Positions 59,478 through 64,000 of a DNA stretch of 64,000 nucleotides are shown in pieces. Position numbers and translations under genes: made by a program. The notes beneath the pieces are model-generated. The model was not told where the DNA came from. It made no database searches and saw only the letters and a program-made list of their open reading frames with translations. Origin of the DNA: Paenibacillus sp. NFR01 (GTDB lineage Bacteria; Bacillota; Bacilli; Paenibacillales; Paenibacillaceae); assembly GCF_900111565.1 (NCBI RefSeq), contig NZ_FOIK01000004.1, forward strand, positions 62,001 through 126,000, given 5' to 3'. Each line of letters starts with the position of its first letter. Positions within the stretch are counted from its first letter, which is position 1.

Positions 59478-60305
59478 ATGGATTGGGGATTATTGCTGGA
59501 ATACGGGTGGGTGCTCGTCGTGCTGGTTGCGCTGGAAGGATTGCTCGCTGCGGACAATGCGCTCGTGCTGGCCATTATGGTCAAGCATCTGCCGGATGAA
59601 GAGCGCAAGAAGGCGCTATTCTATGGCCTTGCAGGGGCATTTATTTTCCGCTTTGGGTCGTTGTTCGTGATCTCGTATCTCGTGGACATTTGGCAGGTAC
59701 AAGCCATCGGCGCCATCTATCTGCTGTTTATTGCCGGGAATCATATCTTCCGCAAGCTGCTGTTTAAGAAGCCCGTCACAGACGAAGCCGCAGAGAGCGG
59801 CAGCGCGGAAGCCGTCGAGAAAAAGAAGTCCAGCTTTTGGCTTACCGTGCTTAAAGTCGAGGTGGCAGACATCGCGTTTGCCGTGGATTCGATTCTCGCC
59901 GCGGTAGCACTGGCTGTAGCGCTTCCGGCGAGCGGCATCCCGAACATCGGAGGTCTGGACGGCGGACAATTCCTCGTCATCTTTGCCGGCGGCTTCATCG
60001 GACTGGTCATTATGCGTTTTGCCGCTTCCTTTTTCGTCAAGCTGCTGCATTCCCGTCCCGGTCTTGAGATCGCAGCCTTCTTTATCGTCGGCTGGGTCGG
60101 CGTGAAGCTGGCGGTCATTACCCTGGCACATCCTTCGCTCGGCGTGCTTTCCGAGCATTTCGCCCACAGCACCTGGTGGAAAGCAACGTTCTACATCGTT
60201 CTCGTCATTATCGCCGCAACCGGCTGGTTTATGAGCAGCCATAAGACCGAAGCGCATGAGGGAGAGAATCCGGTGCGGGAAGTCGACAAGCAGCTTGGAA
60301 AATAA
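59478..60305 (+). CDS. terC: TerC family membrane protein, probable manganese exporter
   Basis: 275 aa with seven predicted helices. The TerC Asp motifs are present in two repeated halves: LEGLLAADNALVLAIM (helix 1) and VEVADIAFAVDSILAAVAL (helix 5), the pattern of metal-coordinating acidic residues in the membrane. Controlled by the Mn riboswitch, so export or membrane loading of Mn2+ is the likely job, as for YkoY/YceF. AGGAGG precedes the ATG. A terminator follows. Confidence 0.93.
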   Translation: MDWGLLLEYGWVLVVLVALEGLLAADNALVLAIMVKHLPDEERKKALFYGLAGAFIFRFGSLFVISYLVDIWQVQAIGAIYLLFIAGNHIFRKLLFKKPVTDEAAESGSAEAVEKKKSSFWLTVLKVEVADIAFAVDSILAAVALAVALPASGIPNIGGLDGGQFLVIFAGGFIGLVIMRFAASFFVKLLHSRPGLEIAAFFIVGWVGVKLAVITLAHPSLGVLSEHFAHSTWWKATFYIVLVIIAATGWFMSSHKTEAHEGENPVREVDKQLGK

Positions 60306-60356
60306 CTGCGGAAGTTGACCTTCACAGCGGATGGCCTTTTATGCCAGAACTTTCTC

Positions 60357-60402
60357 AGAAAAAGCCTGTTCCCGTTTTTTATGGCGGGGCCAGGCTTTTT
60401 TG
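60357..60402 (+). terminator. Terminator of terC
   Basis: The stem AAAAAGCCTG/CAGGCTTTTT (60359-60368 and 60391-60400) with inner pairing, ending in a T-run. Confidence 0.8.
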
Positions 60403-60527
60403 TCTATGATTCCGCTTGGGTGAAAATCGGTTTTTCAGGCCATGTCCGCCTCCGGAGTGATTGACGAAAAAGCCTCAGGGGTAAGACATAGTGGTAAAAT
60501 AACCCACGATTTGAGGAGGAGACCTGC

Positions 60528-61376
60528 ATGTTCTTTCACATCAAGGAGCTTCAATTTCGTGCAAAGCCGGAAAAACCCGACCCGGTCTACGCGAGAAAAC
60601 TTCAAGAGGTGCTCGGCGGGCAATTCGGCGAAATGTCGGTTATGATGCAATACCTATTTCAGGGCTTTAACTGCCGTGCAGAGCAAAAATACCGGGATAT
60701 GCTGCTCGACATCGGAACCGAGGAAATCGGCCATGTCGAAATGCTATGCACCATGATCGCCCAGCTGCTGGACGGTGCTCCCGCAGACCAGGTTGACGAA
60801 GCGGCCAAGGATCCGCTGATCGCCTCTGTGCTTGGAGGTATGAATCCGCAGCATGCGATCGTATCGGGTCTTGGCGCTACGCCTTCCGACAGCAATGGCT
60901 TTCCTTGGAGCGGCCGCTACATTGCTTCCAGCGGAAATCTGCTTGCCGACTTCCGGGCCAATCTGAACGCGGAATCCCAAGGGCTGGTTCAGGTAGTCCG
61001 GCTCTACGAACAAACGACCGATCCGGGAATTCGCGATATGCTGCACTTTATGATCGCCCGCGATATCATGCACCAGAACCAGTGGATGGCGGCCATCGAG
61101 GAGATCGAGGCGCTGGACGGCCGGATTGCCCCGGCTTCGTTTCCGCGCGAATTCACGATTCAGGATGCGACGCGCCAATTCCTGAATTTCTCGGCAGGCG
61201 AGGAGAGCAGCCTGGGCCGCTGGGCGGACGGACCGCTTCCTGACGGAACCGGGAATTTTGAATACGTGGCACAGCCTCAGGCCATGGGTGGCATTCCGGT
61301 GCTGAACCCTCCGGCCGATCACCAGCATTCAACCCCGGGAACGGGGCCGTACGTTGTGAATAAAGGATTGGATTAA
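60528..61376 (+). CDS. Manganese-containing (non-haem) catalase
   Basis: 282 aa. MFFHIKELQFRAKPEKPDP at the start and the di-manganese ligands in EMSVMMQYLFQGFN, EEIGHVEMLCTMI (Glu, His) and FMIARDIMHQNQWMAAIEEIE (Glu, His) are those of Mn catalases such as YdbD/YjqC of Bacillus, which are sporulation- or stress-associated. Dismutates H2O2. GGAGGAG precedes the ATG. Next to the Mn-responsive terC gene, which suggests a shared manganese/peroxide theme, but a terminator separates them. Confidence 0.95.
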   Translation: MFFHIKELQFRAKPEKPDPVYARKLQEVLGGQFGEMSVMMQYLFQGFNCRAEQKYRDMLLDIGTEEIGHVEMLCTMIAQLLDGAPADQVDEAAKDPLIASVLGGMNPQHAIVSGLGATPSDSNGFPWSGRYIASSGNLLADFRANLNAESQGLVQVVRLYEQTTDPGIRDMLHFMIARDIMHQNQWMAAIEEIEALDGRIAPASFPREFTIQDATRQFLNFSAGEESSLGRWADGPLPDGTGNFEYVAQPQAMGGIPVLNPPADHQHSTPGTGPYVVNKGLD

Positions 61377-61406
61377 TCGCTAAGACCGAATATTCCAGGT
61401 GAACTA

Positions 61407-61446
61407 AAAAGCCTGTATCCGTCCCGAAAGGCGGATACAGGCTTTT
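61407..61446. terminator. Bidirectional terminator between the catalase and SLH genes
   Basis: A perfect 15-bp inverted repeat, AAAAGCCTGTATCCG/CGGATACAGGCTTTT (61407-61421 and 61432-61446), lies between convergent genes; its AT-rich ends supply U-tracts in both directions. Confidence 0.8.
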
Positions 61447-61453
61447 GCCTGCA

Positions 61454-63835
61454 TTAATAGCGGTTTGGCGTAAACGACTGATCCGTCTTGCCCTGCAGCT
61501 GTACCAGCTTCATCAGCACATCGGCGGCGAGGGCTTTCGTTACCATCTGCTGCGGATTGAATTTTCCGTTATCGGCCTGCAGCAGCCCCAGCTTCACCGC
61601 CAGCGCCACGGCGCCTTTGTTGCTGATGGAGGCATTGTCGCTGAAGCCCGCGACCACCGGATCATTCGCAAGCAGCGCGGAGATTTTGCTGTATTTCAGG
61701 AAAGCGGCAAGCTGAACGGCAAGGCCTTCGCGGGTCAGCTTCTCTTCCGGCTTGACTACCGCGTCTTTCGCGATCCACCCGTATTCAAGCGCAAAGCTGA
61801 TGACATTGTAATAGGAACTGTCCGGCTTTACCCCGGCAACCGGCTGCTGGTTGGCGGTTCCGACGCTGCCGCCCGAATAATAAGGAGTGGAAGCTTTGAC
61901 CAGATAAGAATACCAATCGCCCAGCGTAATCTCCTGTTCCGGGTTGATTTTCCCATCCTTATCCGTAGAGAATACACCGTAGTTCAGCAATTCGTTGAAC
62001 TGCTGCTCCTGCGGATGGCCTTTGATGTCGACGGCAGGAGGCGAGCTATCCGCCGGGTTGGCGTACCCGGTATACAGGGACACCCACTTGCCGGTAGCGG
62101 CATCGAGAACCTGCGTCAAAATCGCTTCCTGCCCATCGGACGGATGAGGACTGTACGCCAGCTTGATTTGCGGCTGGACATATTCGCCGGACGTATAGTA
62201 GCCCCCCAGCGAAATGTATTCCAGCGTCAATTTGTATTTATCCAGGTAGCTTTGCTTCGCAGCCGCTTCCGAGATCGCCGGAGCCGGTTTGTCTTTCAAC
62301 GCATCGAGGCTTCCCAGGGAATAATTCGTATACGTCTTCACCCGACCGTAGCTGTCGATAGTCAGCGCGATGCTGCCGTCCAGCACGGGAATTCCCTGAT
62401 ACTGGCGGACAAATTCGTAGCGGTAACCTTGCCCGCCGGACAATACGCTCCATGTCCCCCCGTGCTCTGCCAGCAGCAAGGAATCCGCAGCTTTATTGTA
62501 CAGCCGGTTGATCAGCGCAATCGCCTTTTGCTTCGCTTCCGCCTGGGTCAGCTTTTTCCCGCCCGCCGGAGCCGGAAGCACAGGTTTATTCTCTGCGGTC
62601 ATGTACTGTTCCAGCTGAATTTGCTTGATCTCCCCGGTTGAGGCATCGATTTCGGCGTAGGTGCGGCTTGGCGCGCCGCTGACGAAGCTGTCCTCTGCCT
62701 GCCAGGCGAGCTGCCAGGTTTTGCTGTCCTGGTCCGGTTGTCCGCCCAGTGTCTGGTTCAGCAGCTTGCGGCCGGCAGGAATCGTAAAGACCTGCTGCAG
62801 CTGCTTGGCGGCTTCCTCCGCGGTCAGCTCCTTGCCGGACGCACGCGGCGTAAAGCGCTCCTTCGTCGATGGTACCTTCTCGTACGTCAGAGAAGTCGCT
62901 TCGCGTCCTTCGTAATCGATTAGCTTGCCGGTTTGGGCATCCACCAGATACTGCACGCTGGCTTGCGGCTGCCAGCTCAATACCCAGTGGTCAAAGGTGT
63001 TATTGTTATAAACCGGGGCATAATACAGGCCGACTTTAAAGCGGTTATTATAGGTTTTCTCTGCCGCTGCAAGCGAAATGGCCGGTTTGGCCGAAGGATA
63101 CTCCAGTCCGCTGTAACTTTTCGAGAACTGGGACACCTCTCCGTTGCCGTCAAGCGTGATGTACACGGATTCCGTCGCTGCAGGCAGGCCATTCTTGGAG
63201 ATTTGGAAAATAAAATTATACTGAACCGGACCAAACAGCACGCTCGTTGCCCTCGCATATGTACTGTTCTGCTCTTTCAGTTCGGAGCCTTTTAGCGAAG
63301 GAGCGGCCTTGGCGATGAATGCCTTGGCTTTGGCCAGCGCTTCATCGCGCGTCAGCTTAGGCGGATAATAACCTCCCTCCGTGTTCAGCGGAGACGAGAG
63401 ATACACACTCAGCACATCGCCGCTGATCGCGTCCACCCGGCTGGAAAAGCCGAAGGACGAACTGCCGATCTGAACATTCCACTGGATATCCCAAACCAGC
63501 TGGTTGTTGTTCTGCGGATAACTGCCGTCGTTATTGGTGAGCCGGGTGCCCGAAACATTGGCATCCTTAAGCGTAGGAAACAGTGCCTTCAGCGTCGCCA
63601 CCGCTTGCTCGGACGTAACCTTGGCTTTCGACGCATCGGGCGCTGCCGCCGCTTTGGCGGAAATGCCCTCTCCTGCGGCGATCTGCATTTGCTGTACGGC
63701 AACATCCCCCGCTGCGGCAATGCCTCCCGGCAAAGCCAGGGCGAGTCCGACGGTGCCTGTCAAAACGATCTTGGCCGCGCGCCGGCTCAGGAACGGGCCG
63801 CGATTGTTTGTGCTGCGTTTGCTCAATTTGTCCAT
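61454..63835 (-). CDS. Secreted YcdB/YcdC-repeat protein with S-layer homology domains
   Basis: 793 aa. A twin-basic signal peptide (LSRRAAKIVLTGTVGLALALPGGIAAA) is followed by tandem PepSY/YcdB-like repeats (about 85-600; DISGDVLSVYLSSP, DAQTGKLIDYEGRE, DASTGEIKQIQLEQ, DAATGKWVSLYTGY) and C-terminal SLH-type modules (about 620-790; KINPEQEITLGDWYSYLV, KPEEKLTREGLAVQLAAFLK, KFNPQQMVTKALAADVLMKL) that attach it to the cell wall. The function may be protease inhibition or envelope stress. GGGAGG abuts the ATG directly, so the TTG at 63826, 9 bases further on, is a plausible true start. Confidence 0.85.
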   Translation of the reverse strand: MDKLSKRSTNNRGPFLSRRAAKIVLTGTVGLALALPGGIAAAGDVAVQQMQIAAGEGISAKAAAAPDASKAKVTSEQAVATLKALFPTLKDANVSGTRLTNNDGSYPQNNNQLVWDIQWNVQIGSSSFGFSSRVDAISGDVLSVYLSSPLNTEGGYYPPKLTRDEALAKAKAFIAKAAPSLKGSELKEQNSTYARATSVLFGPVQYNFIFQISKNGLPAATESVYITLDGNGEVSQFSKSYSGLEYPSAKPAISLAAAEKTYNNRFKVGLYYAPVYNNNTFDHWVLSWQPQASVQYLVDAQTGKLIDYEGREATSLTYEKVPSTKERFTPRASGKELTAEEAAKQLQQVFTIPAGRKLLNQTLGGQPDQDSKTWQLAWQAEDSFVSGAPSRTYAEIDASTGEIKQIQLEQYMTAENKPVLPAPAGGKKLTQAEAKQKAIALINRLYNKAADSLLLAEHGGTWSVLSGGQGYRYEFVRQYQGIPVLDGSIALTIDSYGRVKTYTNYSLGSLDALKDKPAPAISEAAAKQSYLDKYKLTLEYISLGGYYTSGEYVQPQIKLAYSPHPSDGQEAILTQVLDAATGKWVSLYTGYANPADSSPPAVDIKGHPQEQQFNELLNYGVFSTDKDGKINPEQEITLGDWYSYLVKASTPYYSGGSVGTANQQPVAGVKPDSSYYNVISFALEYGWIAKDAVVKPEEKLTREGLAVQLAAFLKYSKISALLANDPVVAGFSDNASISNKGAVALAVKLGLLQADNGKFNPQQMVTKALAADVLMKLVQLQGKTDQSFTPNRY

Positions 63836-63937
63836 CCTCCCATTTTTTTCTATATGACTCTCTTATTATAGATACACATACTTATTTTTTCCATATTTTA
63901 TTTACGACAGGAAATTCCGACGAAAAGTGATCCCACG

Positions 63938-63973
63938 CAAAAAAACCGCCTTTCCCGAAGGAAAGCGCGGTTT
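63938..63973 (-). terminator. Terminator of a gene beyond the right edge
   Basis: The minus-strand hairpin AACCGC-N-CTTTCC with a TTCG loop and T7 run terminates a leftward transcript that must come from beyond base 64000. No coding sequence is visible in the last 165 bp otherwise. Confidence 0.75.
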
Positions 63974-64000
63974 CGATCCCATGCAGCGTCTAGCGCCGCC

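Noticed and set aside
60461..60500. Promoter-like motifs before the Mn catalase (TTGACG ... TAAAAT; GATTGA ... GGGTAA)
   Set aside because: Spacings (28 bp for sigma-A; weak -35 for sigma-B) do not support either; no promoter is claimed.

Overview
The window looks like chromosomal DNA from an endospore-forming, nitrogen-fixing Paenibacillus-type firmicute. The evidence is a compact Mo-nitrogenase cluster in the order nifB-H-D-K-E-N-X-orf-hesA-nifV, a GerM germination lipoprotein, two exosporium-type collagen-like proteins, an S-layer-homology protein, YesM/YesN-type sensor pairs, strong GGAGG ribosome binding sites and frequent GTG/TTG starts. No phage, integrase, transposase or CRISPR array was seen. 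Most genes lie on the minus strand.

Layout. 1-3.5 kb: protein quality control (clpX start, clpP, tig, a TPR-like gene). 3.6 kb: tRNA-Arg(TCT). 3.9-11.9 kb: an oligosaccharide uptake system (lipoprotein binding protein, two permeases, SGNH esterase) with its own histidine kinase and AraC-type response regulator, and a CcpA (cre) site at the transporter promoter. 12.2-16.5 kb: a pst phosphate operon without pstB, headed by a secreted propeller protein. 16.7-22.6 kb: an ABC exporter, a TetR regulator and a SWIM/SNF2 helicase, transcribed rightward behind a promoter carrying a perfect 9-2-9 palindrome. 22.7-24.8 kb: spore-surface collagen-like genes. 25-30.1 kb: a sugar-oxidation operon (three Gfo/Idh/MocA dehydrogenases and a TIM-barrel isomerase) with a divergent AraC regulator. 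30.1-30.6 kb: three 140-bp repeats leading into a second, identical tRNA-Arg in inverted orientation. 30.6-31.3 kb: a symmetric repeat array.

31.3-46.3 kb: housekeeping and accessory genes (asnB, CPBP protease, aldo-keto reductase, cupin, SPFH/NfeD pair, rdgB-rph-gerM, YutG-like protein, metallo-beta-lactamase, methyltransferase, GH13 alpha-glucosidase), a second repeat array at 41.3-41.9 kb, and a lipoprotein pseudogene at 45.7-46.2 kb. 46.3-47.6 kb: a second collagen-like exosporium gene. 47.9-58.9 kb: the nif operon, with a sigma-A promoter and two GlnR-like boxes. 59-61.4 kb: a yybP-ykoY manganese riboswitch, terC and a manganese catalase. 61.4-63.8 kb: a large secreted YcdB/SLH protein.

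The nif operon supplies the structural enzyme (H, D, K), cofactor assembly (B, E, N, X, DUF269-like protein, HesA) and homocitrate (NifV). Electron-transfer and general Fe-S genes would have to come from elsewhere. The least explained material is intergenic: two separate ~185-bp arrays, each of four short hairpins spaced about 50/60/50 bp with two copies direct and two inverted, but with unrelated core sequences.
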